Shown: in pieces, positions 16,138 to 23,347 of the stretch
Layout of the letters: every line of letters begins with the position of its first letter
Position numbering within the stretch: position 1 is the first letter of the stretch
Source of the DNA: a virus
Strand: one strand, 5' to 3'
IMG/VR virus record: IMGVR_UViG_3300010334_000176
Coordinates: 1-31,735 of that record
DNA: 31,735 nucleotides
Made by a program: the position numbers and the translations under genes
Notes under the pieces: generated by a model
What the model was told of the DNA's origin: nothing
The model's input: the letters and a program-made list of their open reading frames with translations, nothing else
Database searches by the model: none

Positions 16138-16400
16138 CACTTAGCTTTTTGACGTTCTTCCATCAACTTGACTCGAACCTGCAGGTCATGGATGTCCCGG
16201 TAGATGTCTTCCTTCATGACGTGCCGGCGTTCAGCGCTGATCGGACTGTCCGTAGGCACACCTTCCTTGGTAATCAACGCCGGCATTGATCCTTCAATCT
16301 TGGTCAAGCGAGTTGAAAACTCAGAAACCTGACCAAGCAACCACGCCAGAGATGCAACAATGATCGGGATAACCGCCTTGAGAATGTCGCCCCAATTCAT
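16137..16400 (-). CDS. Membrane-anchored coiled-coil protein, 87 aa (lysis cassette)
   Basis: The start is the ATG at 16400, with AAGGT seven bases upstream; a TTG just before it would add one residue. Residues 1-22 form a hydrophobic helix (ILKAVIPIIVASLAWLLGQV). The rest is hydrophilic, with a conserved-looking core ITKEGVPTDSPISAERRHVM and a terminal coiled coil (DIYRDIHDLQVRVKLMEERQ). Single N-terminal TM plus coiled coil beside the endolysin suggests a lysis accessory such as an i-spanin-like or holin-regulating protein. The role is inferred. Confidence 0.65.
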   Translation of the reverse strand: MNWGDILKAVIPIIVASLAWLLGQVSEFSTRLTKIEGSMPALITKEGVPTDSPISAERRHVMKEDIYRDIHDLQVRVKLMEERQKAK

Positions 16401-16588
16401 CAATGCACCTTCATGATCATCGTCAGGAGCAACATAATAATGGCACCCCCGCCGGTGATCAGGATCTGCTCTAGGCGCTTGATACGGGCATGGACTCCAC
16501 GCATTTCACGTTCAATGCCCTCGTACCTCACGGCACAGATATCAACGTGGGCATCAATCTTGTGATCAACATCCGACAGGGTAAACAT
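16400..16588 (-). CDS. Small C-terminal-TM protein, 62 aa (lysis cassette)
   Basis: The ATG at 16588 lies one base after the preceding stop. A TTG nine bases earlier is in frame but has poorer ribosome-site spacing. The N-terminal 40 residues are charged and helical (TLSDVDHKIDAHVDICAVRY, REMRGVHARIKRLEQ). The C-terminus is one hydrophobic helix (ILITGGGAIIMLLLTMIM). It is reversed in topology relative to the next gene, with which it shares a TGATG overlap. The two may form a membrane pair. The function is unknown. Confidence 0.55.
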   Translation of the reverse strand: MFTLSDVDHKIDAHVDICAVRYEGIEREMRGVHARIKRLEQILITGGGAIIMLLLTMIMKVH

Positions 16589-16589
16589 C

Positions 16590-16763
16590 TCAATCAAAGC
16601 CTCTCAAGGTTTTTGCCAATCGAGCACGTTGGCCAAGTTTGCCGGGTGCCTTGGCAGCCTTGTTCAGGGCCTTGGCTGGGATATTCTTGCCCATCGGTAC
16701 ATGAAGGGATTCCCGAAGTGCTCCGGGTTTCTTAATTGCGTTTTGAATCCATTTCTCAGCCAT
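16590..16763 (-). CDS. Small basic protein, 57 aa
   Basis: The ATG at 16763 has a strong AAGGAG seven bases upstream. The product, AEKWIQNAIKKPGALRESLH then PMGKNIPAKALNKAAKAPGK and LGQRARLAKTL, is rich in Lys/Ala and strongly basic, with an IPAKALNKAAK-type helix. Similar short basic proteins occur in many phage structural regions and may bind nucleic acid or package with the virion. It sits between the CxxCxxCC gene and the lysis cassette. Confidence 0.65.
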   Translation of the reverse strand: MAEKWIQNAIKKPGALRESLHVPMGKNIPAKALNKAAKAPGKLGQRARLAKTLRGFD

Positions 16764-16778
16764 GACTACTCCTTGTGT

Positions 16779-17426
16779 TCACAAATTGGCGGCTACAAAT
16801 TCTTTTGAGCCAATTTTTGTTGCCTTCCCGTCCAATACATATTGAATGTTCTTGCCCTTGTTGAGCGCCCACTCGACCATCCAAGATAGCATCTGGGTGC
16901 TCAGTGTTTTGCCACATTCCGTAACATCAAAATACTCAAACCCTTTTTGTTTGCGCTCCGTAACTATTGCGTTGCAAAGGTCTGGGCGCATCCACATGGG
17001 CAAATCATCTGATGCAAGCCAGTGGCATTTGTAAGTTGTACACGGATTAACCGGCCTGTTTTCGTAAATGGTGCAGTTCTTTTGAAGATAAAAGCAAGAC
17101 TTGCCCTGCCCAAATGAATGCCCGTAACTATCTGCTGACATCCATGTACAGCATTGATTGCAGTCATCACACTTGCGTTCAGTCTTTGCCTCAACTTCCG
17201 AAATAATTGCCGTTGAAGTTTCTCGGTTAATACTCAGTTTGCCAAAACACAAAATGTTGTAGTCGTTTCCGTTTTTGTCTTTTTCGCTGGTTACCCCGGT
17301 CATTATGTTCAGGGTTTTGAACAGGTATTCTTTTTTGTCGTTCTCAAACACGCGCCAAACGTGTTCTTCAGAACCACGCCCCGGTTGCCCACGGCTCTTA
17401 TTGAACCGGATGCTGTATTTGTTCAA
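16779..17426 (-). CDS. CxxCxxCC (YkgJ-like) putative metal/Fe-S-binding protein
   Basis: 215 aa. The start is a TTG at 17426 overlapping the upstream TGA (TTGA) with GGAGG just before it. The N-terminal YSIRFNKSRGQPGRGSEEHV motif belongs to the family, so the next downstream Met would cut into the domain. Residues 1-75 are a strand-rich module typical of cyanophage homologues. Then comes the zinc/iron-chelating CxxCxxCC signature: Cys86, 89, 92, 93, with further Cys at 111, 118, 129 and 134 in the order C..L, C.IY..RP..PC and KCHW. The family is thought to bind metal or an Fe-S cluster. The gene is coupled directly to a 2OG-Fe(II) oxygenase, suggesting a joint modification function. Confidence 0.75.
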   Translation of the reverse strand: MNKYSIRFNKSRGQPGRGSEEHVWRVFENDKKEYLFKTLNIMTGVTSEKDKNGNDYNILCFGKLSINRETSTAIISEVEAKTERKCDDCNQCCTWMSADSYGHSFGQGKSCFYLQKNCTIYENRPVNPCTTYKCHWLASDDLPMWMRPDLCNAIVTERKQKGFEYFDVTECGKTLSTQMLSWMVEWALNKGKNIQYVLDGKATKIGSKEFVAANL

Positions 17427-18118
17427 ATGACCTCCACAACGGACTCATTGGAACAAACAGGCTGCGCTCCGTAACGCACCCCGATAGTAAAGTGAATGAA
17501 CCGTATGGGTTCGTCTGAGCCATGTCGCGTAAACGAATGCGGCAACCAAGAGTTGGTGAACATCAGCATTCCCGGCTTTGGCTCAAAGTTCACCATATTA
17601 CTGGCTGGCGTTATGTTTCTTAGGTCGTTTTCAGGAAGGTTGATTTGAACCTTGCCTATGCGTGGGTCATGCAGCACCGGACGGGAGCCGTTTTCTGGCG
17701 TATCAATAAAGTAAAACCCAATCAACTGTGCGCCGTTGGCATGAACGTGCTGGTCCATCCCAGAGTGCTTGTAATGCTCTTGGCACCAAAACTCATGGAA
17801 TGTGGTGTTCATTCCATAGGTTGCGTACCCTTGGTCACGGAGAATCTGCCAAGAAGTTTCCCCAATGAACGTCATTAGTTCAGATACCCGTTGGTCTTCA
17901 AACAAATTGTCCGTCATCCAAACCGGATAAAGTTCGTGCGTTTCTGTTTTTACTTCTTTTTTTGCAGCAAGTGCATCAAGACAAGCTGGTTTTACCTTTG
18001 TAAGAAACTCTGGCTTTTGAATTGTGTAAACAACTGTTGGGAAATAGGCCTCCGCTTTTATTTGACCAAATTCTGGTTTTTCAACGTCAACCACTTCCGG
18101 TGAGGTAATCGTACACAT
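17423..18118 (-). CDS. 2OG-Fe(II) oxygenase-like protein
   Basis: 231 aa. The second half has the double-stranded beta-helix pattern of 2-oxoglutarate/Fe(II) dioxygenases of the type-5 phage family. It contains MDQHVHANGAQLIGFYFIDT (His124/His126 as metal-site candidates), then NFEPKPGMLMFTNSWLPHSF (His194 as distal iron ligand) and EPIRFIHFTIGV (Arg206 as likely 2OG carboxylate contact). The first 110 residues hold PTVVYTIQKPEF, similar to cyanophage homologues. Such enzymes hydroxylate proteins, nucleobases or small molecules; the substrate is unknown. It directly follows fibre genes (TAATG at 18118). The region is AT-richer than the rest of the window, which suggests separate acquisition. 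Confidence 0.78.
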   Translation of the reverse strand: MCTITSPEVVDVEKPEFGQIKAEAYFPTVVYTIQKPEFLTKVKPACLDALAAKKEVKTETHELYPVWMTDNLFEDQRVSELMTFIGETSWQILRDQGYATYGMNTTFHEFWCQEHYKHSGMDQHVHANGAQLIGFYFIDTPENGSRPVLHDPRIGKVQINLPENDLRNITPASNMVNFEPKPGMLMFTNSWLPHSFTRHGSDEPIRFIHFTIGVRYGAQPVCSNESVVEVI

Positions 18119-18639
18119 TATTGGCCTACCTCAACCCACGAAGATGTATAAAAATCTAATTGGTATTGTTTGCCATCTTCCGGTTTTATTGGCCTATCAA
18201 CCCAAGAGTTTGATGCACCATGCCAAATTACTTCTCGGTCAGTTGGCCTTGGTATTGGCGGTTCGTATTGAATAGTCTCTTCATTAAACGTCCATGCCGC
18301 AAAATTGTCTCTCTGCCGTAAAGAAGCCCACCATGCCTTGTAATCATCAATGGCTTTTTGGTGAAATTCCAATTCTTGCGCTTTTTGTCGCTCCCGTTTT
18401 TGTTCTTGCTCTTCTGCAGTCAATTCTCTAATTTGAAATATATCTGTCCATACCCCGTTAATATTGTCATACACAACGTGAGGTTCTTCAAAGGCTTGAT
18501 TCCATTCAAGTGTAGGGTGCTCCACTCGAACAAAAGGTTCCCATCCTTCTGGAACCAAACCAAATGCTTGAATAAGATTATCTTCAAAAGCAGGATGGTT
18601 AATTGGTTGACCGTTTTTAACTTGGATATACAGGTTCAT
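18118..18639 (-). CDS. Hypothetical tail-fibre-associated protein, 173 aa
   Basis: The start is the ATG in ATGA at 18639, overlapping the stop of the Gly-rich adhesin. The order is MNLYIQVKNGQPINHPAFED, then an EGWEPFVRVEHPTL strand pair, NGVWTDIFQIREL, a charged helix (TAEEQEQKRERQKAQELEFH), and a C-terminal part with PPIPRPTDREVIWHG and QYQLDFYTSSWVEV. This pattern (N-terminal NG.P..HPA.E.N, central W.D......T.EE, C-terminal W.G....W) is common in aquatic phages beside fibres and resembles tail-fibre assembly proteins. It may be a chaperone for the adhesin just upstream. The function is not proven. Confidence 0.55.
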   Translation of the reverse strand: MNLYIQVKNGQPINHPAFEDNLIQAFGLVPEGWEPFVRVEHPTLEWNQAFEEPHVVYDNINGVWTDIFQIRELTAEEQEQKRERQKAQELEFHQKAIDDYKAWWASLRQRDNFAAWTFNEETIQYEPPIPRPTDREVIWHGASNSWVDRPIKPEDGKQYQLDFYTSSWVEVGQ

Positions 18640-19460
18640 GGTGCGCCCACGCAAGTTGATGGGAATTTACGGGTCGTGCCGGGCCATACAATCCTTAATG
18701 CAGGACCTCCGGGGCTTCCGCCAACTCCGTTGCCTGTGCCTGCTCCGCCTCCTCCGTAAACTCCACCAGCATTGGTAACTCCATTGGTTCCGCCAGACCC
18801 GCCATAACCCCCTGCCGCACCGCTGCAACCTTCTCCGTAAAGACCAACTCCGCCCCCTCCTTGCGCCGCATTCCCGCCACCGCCACCGCCACGACCTCCC
18901 GCAGTGGCGGGAGCGCCACAACATATTGGACCGGCACAAGGACAACAAAAATACACATGCCAATAACCAGCACCTCCTTGATACGAACTTGAGTACCCTC
19001 CTGCTCCACCCCCCCCAGACCGGTCGCAAGAAGAATAGGCGGAGTTTCCGCCGGGCGAGGTGATTTGGCCGACAACGCACCCTAAGCTAGTCCCCCCATA
19101 TAAACTCCGCGCACTAACTACAACCAATCCGGGGGTAGAAACTGTATTACATATAAAAGAAGACCTAGTAGAAGTGCAATTAGAAGTAGCCGAAAGGGTA
19201 ACGCAATAACCTTTGCCGGGAATTACAGAAATGTTATTTCTCCAACCTAGCGCCCCTCCCCCACCTCCAGACCCATATTGTTTTCCTTTAGATGTTCCTT
19301 GGCAAGTCGTTCCCCCGGAAGAAACAATAACAGCAGAAACAGAAGTAACTCCAGCCGGGGCTACCCAAGTATAATTACCAATTGCTGTATAACTAGCAGA
19401 ACCCGCCCCGGTACCAAAACTCCGTTGGTTCTGAAAGACTGCTTGTTGTACGCCACTCAT
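18636..19460 (-). CDS. Glycine/cysteine-rich tail adhesin, 274 aa
   Basis: The start is the ATG in ATGA at 19460; the longer frame begins inside the preceding gene. The N-terminal part is beta-rich (GNYTWVAPAGVTSVSAVIVS, typical of phage fibre tips). From about residue 65 on it is dominated by glycine runs (GSGGGGGALGW, GGRGGGGGGNAAQGGGGVGL, GGVYGGGGAGTGNG), like the polyglycine-II sandwich of distal adhesins. Unusually it also carries many cysteines, including YFCCPCAGPICCGAP near residue 180. The C-terminus is ALRIVWPGTTRKFPS. It is probably the receptor-binding tip. A 2OG oxygenase and a CxxCxxCC protein are encoded just downstream. Confidence 0.65.
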   Translation of the reverse strand: MSGVQQAVFQNQRSFGTGAGSASYTAIGNYTWVAPAGVTSVSAVIVSSGGTTCQGTSKGKQYGSGGGGGALGWRNNISVIPGKGYCVTLSATSNCTSTRSSFICNTVSTPGLVVVSARSLYGGTSLGCVVGQITSPGGNSAYSSCDRSGGGGAGGYSSSYQGGAGYWHVYFCCPCAGPICCGAPATAGGRGGGGGGNAAQGGGGVGLYGEGCSGAAGGYGGSGGTNGVTNAGGVYGGGGAGTGNGVGGSPGGPALRIVWPGTTRKFPSTCVGAP

Positions 19461-20227
19461 GTCAATCCACTTCCTGAAATCATCCAAATGCCCGAAGATG
19501 AAAGTCCGGATACTTTGATGGCCGTTGCTGAACCGTATTGAGCCAAAGTCCGAGTGCCAGTTGTACCAGCACTTGATAGATACATTGTGTCCGTAGTGAT
19601 TGCTATGCTAATTGAAGTTGCCGACAAGTTAATAAAAGTAATTGCCGTTCCAATTGGGTATGCAACCGAGGTGGCAGCGGGGATTGTATAGGTCGCTGCG
19701 CCAGCACCGGAAGCGTGGTAGATGTGTTTACCAGCATCAGCCAACACCATTGTGTAACTGCCGGTCTGCGCGTTCTGTGGGATATTGCGGAACCCAACGG
19801 AATCCGTACCATCAGCAGTACAGTTACTCAAGTTGCCAGACGTTGGCGTACCAAGAACCGGGGTTGTTAGGTTTGGCGAAGTCGAAAGAACAACGCTGCC
19901 CGACCCCGTAGAACTTGTGACCCCGGTGCCACCGTTGGCAACCGGAAGGGCAGTGCCAGACAACGTAACCGCAAGCGTTCCGCTGCTTGTAATTGGGCTT
20001 CCAGAAACAGACAAAAATGAAGGCACCGTCATCGCAACTGAACTAACCGTTCCTGTCGCTGCGCTTGAAGAAAGTAGCGTCACTACGCCTGAACTGTTCT
20101 TGGCGTATAGCTTCATGTCGGCAATATTGATTGCCAACTCACCGTTAACTAAATTTCCAGAAGTCGGAACAGCAGAGGCCGTCGTGCTGTAGTACAGCGA
20201 GATTGGGGTGTAATTAGTCTGTGCCAT
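19457..20227 (-). CDS. Tail fibre protein, 256 aa
   Basis: The start is the ATG at 20227, eight bases after the previous stop; a longer frame would run into the previous gene. The N-terminus (YTPISLYYSTTASAVPTSGN, then LVNGELAINIADMKLYAKNS) is the common attachment-type start of phage fibres. It is followed by NGGTGVTSSTGSGSVVLSTS and GTPTSGNLSNCTADG, and a C-terminal beta domain ending IKVSGLSSSGIWMISGSGLT that recurs in many phage tail fibres. It ends by ATGA overlap with the Gly-rich adhesin. It is likely a fibre or fibre-stem component of the second fibre block. Confidence 0.75.
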   Translation of the reverse strand: MAQTNYTPISLYYSTTASAVPTSGNLVNGELAINIADMKLYAKNSSGVVTLLSSSAATGTVSSVAMTVPSFLSVSGSPITSSGTLAVTLSGTALPVANGGTGVTSSTGSGSVVLSTSPNLTTPVLGTPTSGNLSNCTADGTDSVGFRNIPQNAQTGSYTMVLADAGKHIYHASGAGAATYTIPAATSVAYPIGTAITFINLSATSISIAITTDTMYLSSAGTTGTRTLAQYGSATAIKVSGLSSSGIWMISGSGLT

Positions 20228-20235
20228 GATTTGCC

Positions 20236-21423
20236 TTAGAATGTGCCGCCGGTGACGCCATACGCAGTCCCGGTCCCGCCTCGATTGGTTGCAACAATCA
20301 CACCATTCCATGTCGCAGATGTGATGGATCCGGGGTAGTCAAATGTATTTGTTGACCAAGATACGTTACTAGGTGATTGATCGTGCCGGTCCCATGTCCC
20401 TGCGGCCGTTCCATTTGCAATCAACACAACCGTGGTATACCCGCCAGACGGAACAGAAACAACCAACGTGCTTGAATTGTTGTTAACTGTAATCGCGCCA
20501 GAACTCTGATTGTTGTTAAACGAAAATATCGTCCCCAACGGCAGCGTCGTTGCATCCGGCAACTTGATGATTTGTCCGCCAGAACCTGAAACCAAATAGA
20601 CCGGCGTAGACGCTACAGTCAACGTAATCAAGGTTCCCGACGCTGCTACGGTTGTAAACCCGTTGAAGTAACCATTGGCCGTAATATTGTTGTTGGCGTC
20701 CCTCAACGTTACCGAGTTGGCCCCGCTTGATGCCGTAACCCCGGTTCCTCCGTTGGCCACCGCCAAAGTTCCTGCCAGCGCTACAGCACCAGCGGTTGGG
20801 GTGTTTGGGGTCAACCCAGTAGTACCGCCGCTAAAGGTTGAAACCCCTGTGCTTGCCCCTGCAGCCCAAACAGCAGTTCCGCCGCTAACCGTCAAAACAT
20901 AACCGTTAGTGCCAATCCCTAACCTTGTTGCGCTATTTGCGCCGTTGCCAACGATCAGATCGCCCGTAGAAGTAATCGGGGACAGGGCATTAAACGCCGC
21001 TCCTGCGGTTGTTTGGCCAGTTCCGCCGTTGGCTACGTTCAGCGTCCCCGCAAGCGTTACAGCGCCCGCGGTGGCCGTTGCAGGGGTTAATCCAGTCGTC
21101 CCGCCACTTAGTGTCGTAACCCCACTGGCAACACTTCCATTGCTCGCAGACGTGATCTGTCCCTGTGCATTGACCGTAATATTGGCCAACGTGTAACTGC
21201 CGGCCGTTACCGCTGTAGTGGCTAAGGAAATAGTACCGGTTGTCGTTATCGGGCCGCCCGTCAATCCGGTTCCGGTCGATACTGATGAGACACCACCAGC
21301 GGTGGCACCAATAGCACCAGAGGTCGTCCTAACGGTCTGTCCGTTCTGGACAATTGGTACAACCTCGCTACCAGTAAGAGCACCGGCTGCAGGTAAATTT
21401 GTTATCGTGACTTGTGCTGACAT
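20236..21423 (-). CDS. Tail fibre protein with NGGTG repeats, 395 aa
   Basis: It starts at the TAATG overlap with the zinc-ribbon-like gene. The N-terminal TITNLPAAGALTGSEVVPIV is a fibre-attachment motif shared by many phages. Then follow GTVS-type repeats, two NGGTGQTT/NGGTGVTA-type motifs, and a 122-aa module (residues about 253-374) shared with the 473-aa fibre. The C-terminus is NRGGTGTAYGVTGGTF. Beta-strand-rich Ser/Thr/Gly composition fits a trimeric fibre. Confidence 0.75.
   Translation of the reverse strand: MSAQVTITNLPAAGALTGSEVVPIVQNGQTVRTTSGAIGATAGGVSSVSTGTGLTGGPITTTGTISLATTAVTAGSYTLANITVNAQGQITSASNGSVASGVTTLSGGTTGLTPATATAGAVTLAGTLNVANGGTGQTTAGAAFNALSPITSTGDLIVGNGANSATRLGIGTNGYVLTVSGGTAVWAAGASTGVSTFSGGTTGLTPNTPTAGAVALAGTLAVANGGTGVTASSGANSVTLRDANNNITANGYFNGFTTVAASGTLITLTVASTPVYLVSGSGGQIIKLPDATTLPLGTIFSFNNNQSSGAITVNNNSSTLVVSVPSGGYTTVVLIANGTAAGTWDRHDQSPSNVSWSTNTFDYPGSITSATWNGVIVATNRGGTGTAYGVTGGTF
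20302..20667 (-). repeat. Fibre module copy 2, 366 bp (122 aa)
   Basis: This stretch and 27290-27655 encode matching 122-residue modules (from FNGFT to SATWNG) with no insertion or deletion and 17 amino-acid differences by eye. Differences are spread out, as expected of an old duplication or repeated exchange rather than an assembly artefact. Confidence 0.85.
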
Positions 21424-21776
21424 TACTCTTGGCTCGGTGGGCTGGGAGCGATCGTATCCAAATTGCCGTTATTCGTAGGCACTTGCGAGTTGCCCTCCAA
21501 CGAAATCTGGAACTGATTGCTACCCTCGGTCAATAGGTAATCATCGTTTGCGGCCACGCTCACGTCAGGACGCGGGAACCTGATTGTAATTCGCTCCGTC
21601 TTTCTTGCTGGTAACCGATACGGGTCAAACTGATCAGCACACCCGGTATCGCAAACCTGCAGGCCCGGAAAGTTTGGATCCGGCCGCAACACAGAGTGAG
21701 GATATTTGAGACGGCACCGATCGCAGATTGCGATTGCAATGTCAGAATACCCACGAGTGTCAAGGAAGCGTGGCAT
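21423..21776 (-). CDS. Zinc-ribbon-like small virion-region protein, 117 aa
   Basis: 117 aa beginning MPRFLDTRGYSDIAIAICDR. Cysteines at 18, 21, 42 and 46 (CDRC, then CDTGC) look like a small zinc ribbon. LPARKTERITIRFPRPD follows, then a polar C-terminal tail. Proteins with this layout are found beside tail-adaptor genes of environmental phages. It adjoins the adaptor gene (21777) and overlaps the fibre gene by TAATG. The function is unknown; it may be a structural or assembly protein. Confidence 0.6.
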   Translation of the reverse strand: MPRFLDTRGYSDIAIAICDRCRLKYPHSVLRPDPNFPGLQVCDTGCADQFDPYRLPARKTERITIRFPRPDVSVAANDDYLLTEGSNQFQISLEGNSQVPTNNGNLDTIAPSPPSQE

Positions 21777-22835
21777 TTACTTAGAATACACCGAAATGTT
21801 TGGTGCAAAATATATTGGACTTTTATCTCTTTCCTCAGATTCAGCCAATGCTAAATATTTTTCAGCTTGGTTTTCTAAATACTGAATTCGATCCATGCCA
21901 ACACCGGGAAGTTCTAACGCCATCCGGTGAGCCAGCATCATCACAGTTGCCTCGTACCACCTCTGTGGCACTTCCAACTCATTGGTCAGCGCACCAACGT
22001 CGTCAATCTGACGCGAGTACCAAACCGTCATCTGCACAAACGGATCGTTTGGCACCGGCCACAGGTACATCTTGGACTGCGGGATTGTGCGGTTAAACCA
22101 AAACTGGAACGGCTGATTGGCCGTGAAGTTCTTATTCGGCAGGTTGGTGTAGTCATCCCGGTTCAACCGGGCCATCGTGATCTCGGTCGAGTTATTCCCA
22201 AAGAACAACTCCCGCAAACTCAGGGTTCCTGAGATTGCCCGGATGCGATAGTACGGAACTGTGTATCCCGGATCGATGTCGTACCAGAGCCATTCATTGT
22301 CCACCCAGACGGTTGAACCCGGAGCGGCGATCGTGGTCCATGTACTACCGTCAGAGGAGCACTCAAATACCACGTTGAACGTGCCAGAAACGCCCGGCAG
22401 GACGCCGATAGACCCAATATAGACCGGATTTGTTGATCCATAATTAACGGAGATGTTCCCACCCGGAGACGACTGCGTACAGATTGTGTCGATGTTGCCA
22501 TCAAAGGCATTCTCAACTGTTCCACCGGCGCTGGAGGAGTAAGAGCCAGACGGTCTGGACATCTTCCTGTACAGCGCTTGCAATACGTCGTTTCCGCCAA
22601 CAGGAAGGTCGTAGATGTACTGGTCGGCTTTCAGGCCGTACACTTTTTTGCTTATTGCCCAATACTGAATCCCAATATTGATGAGGTTGGACAAAAGGAA
22701 GAACAGCGACTCACGGGCAGACGTTAGTTGCTCCGAGGTCAGTTCCTCCGCAAGTTTACCGGCCCGACGTGCGCCGTGGTCGATCAACTGCTGAACATTG
22801 ATAACCGTGGTGCCGACTGTTCCGCTATACGCCAT
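21777..22835 (-). CDS. gp4-like tail adaptor with a discoidin-like insertion, 352 aa
   Basis: Residues 1-90 (QQLIDHGARRAGKLAEELTS, then SLFFLLSNLINIGIQYWAIS) and residues 215-352 (RLNRDDYTNLPNKNF, SKMYLWPVPNDPFVQMTVWY, VPQRWYEATVMMLAHRMALE) follow the helical plan of P22 gp4-type tail accessory/adaptor proteins. Between them, residues about 95-215 form a beta domain (ENAFDGNIDTICTQSSPGGN, FECSSDGSTWTTIAAPG, YYRIRAISGTLSLRELFFG) that reads as an F5/8-type C (discoidin) carbohydrate-binding fold. The domain could project from the neck and bind glycans. The frame is intact across it. Confidence 0.7.
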   Translation of the reverse strand: MAYSGTVGTTVINVQQLIDHGARRAGKLAEELTSEQLTSARESLFFLLSNLINIGIQYWAISKKVYGLKADQYIYDLPVGGNDVLQALYRKMSRPSGSYSSSAGGTVENAFDGNIDTICTQSSPGGNISVNYGSTNPVYIGSIGVLPGVSGTFNVVFECSSDGSTWTTIAAPGSTVWVDNEWLWYDIDPGYTVPYYRIRAISGTLSLRELFFGNNSTEITMARLNRDDYTNLPNKNFTANQPFQFWFNRTIPQSKMYLWPVPNDPFVQMTVWYSRQIDDVGALTNELEVPQRWYEATVMMLAHRMALELPGVGMDRIQYLENQAEKYLALAESEERDKSPIYFAPNISVYSK

Positions 22836-22838
22836 AGA

Positions 22839-23084
22839 TCACCAACCCGGACAGTTCCAACGCTTCATCGAGGCCCTAGACCGACTTCCCTTCTCGCTCT
22901 TTTCTGCTACCGGACCCATTCTGGCGCAAAACGAATCACGTCTTGCCCCTCCTTGGGGTTGCGGTGCCTTGAGATGAGATCCGGTCTCGCTATTGTACTT
23001 TGCTCTGCCCTTTGCCGTAAGCCCTGCGCCCTTGCTAACAGGCAATTTTTCACCGCGACCAATTGCTAGTGATGGGTTCTTCAT
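22839..23084 (-). CDS. Small basic protein with SFCARM...RWNC motif, 81 aa
   Basis: The start is the ATG at 23084, with AGGTGG before it; a GTG nine bases earlier lies inside the previous stop region. The sequence contains KGAGLTAKGRAKYNSETGSH, then RRDSFCARMGPVAEKSEKG and SMKRWNCPGW. It is a recognisable small phage family (similar to Pfam DUF6321 as I recall it), basic and probably nucleic-acid- or virion-associated. It is the third of three consecutive small basic genes. Confidence 0.65.
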   Translation of the reverse strand: MKNPSLAIGRGEKLPVSKGAGLTAKGRAKYNSETGSHLKAPQPQGGARRDSFCARMGPVAEKSEKGSRSRASMKRWNCPGW

Positions 23085-23086
23085 AT

Positions 23087-23347
23087 CTACCACCTAAACT
23101 TTGAAGTTTTTTCCGCAATCTTTTTGGGCTGGGCTACAAACTGTTTGCCTTGCGATTTGCCAGCCCTCTTTGCTTTAGTCGTTGCCGCATACTCCGCAGG
23201 ACTCAAAGAACCGATTGCTTTCTCAGGCAAGTACCGCTCGCCAGTGTCAGACGACCGTTTCCCGCTCTTCGTCCTCCACTTTTGATCACCCCAAGCCTTC
23301 AGGCTTTCCTGTGGATCTGTCATCTCAATCTCGGTATCCGCCGCCAT
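23087..23347 (-). CDS. Small basic protein, 86 aa
   Basis: 86 aa with ESLKAWGDQKWRTKSGKRSS, then GERYLPEKAIGSLSPAEYAA and a Lys-rich end (TKAKRAGKSQGKQFVAQPKK). This pattern (W..QKW....K, GERYLP..A...L...EYAAT) is found in phage and some giant-virus small proteins of unknown function. It overlaps the preceding gene by 23 nt. The strong basic charge suggests nucleic-acid binding or packaging in the virion. Confidence 0.6.
   Translation of the reverse strand: MAADTEIEMTDPQESLKAWGDQKWRTKSGKRSSDTGERYLPEKAIGSLSPAEYAATTKAKRAGKSQGKQFVAQPKKIAEKTSKFRW

Noticed and set aside
20675-21478. Series of open plus-strand frames opposite the fibre genes (also at 26364-26846 and 27618-28313)
   Set aside because: They are antisense to well-supported fibre genes; the Pro/Val-rich composition is the complement of Gly/Thr/Asn-rich codons.
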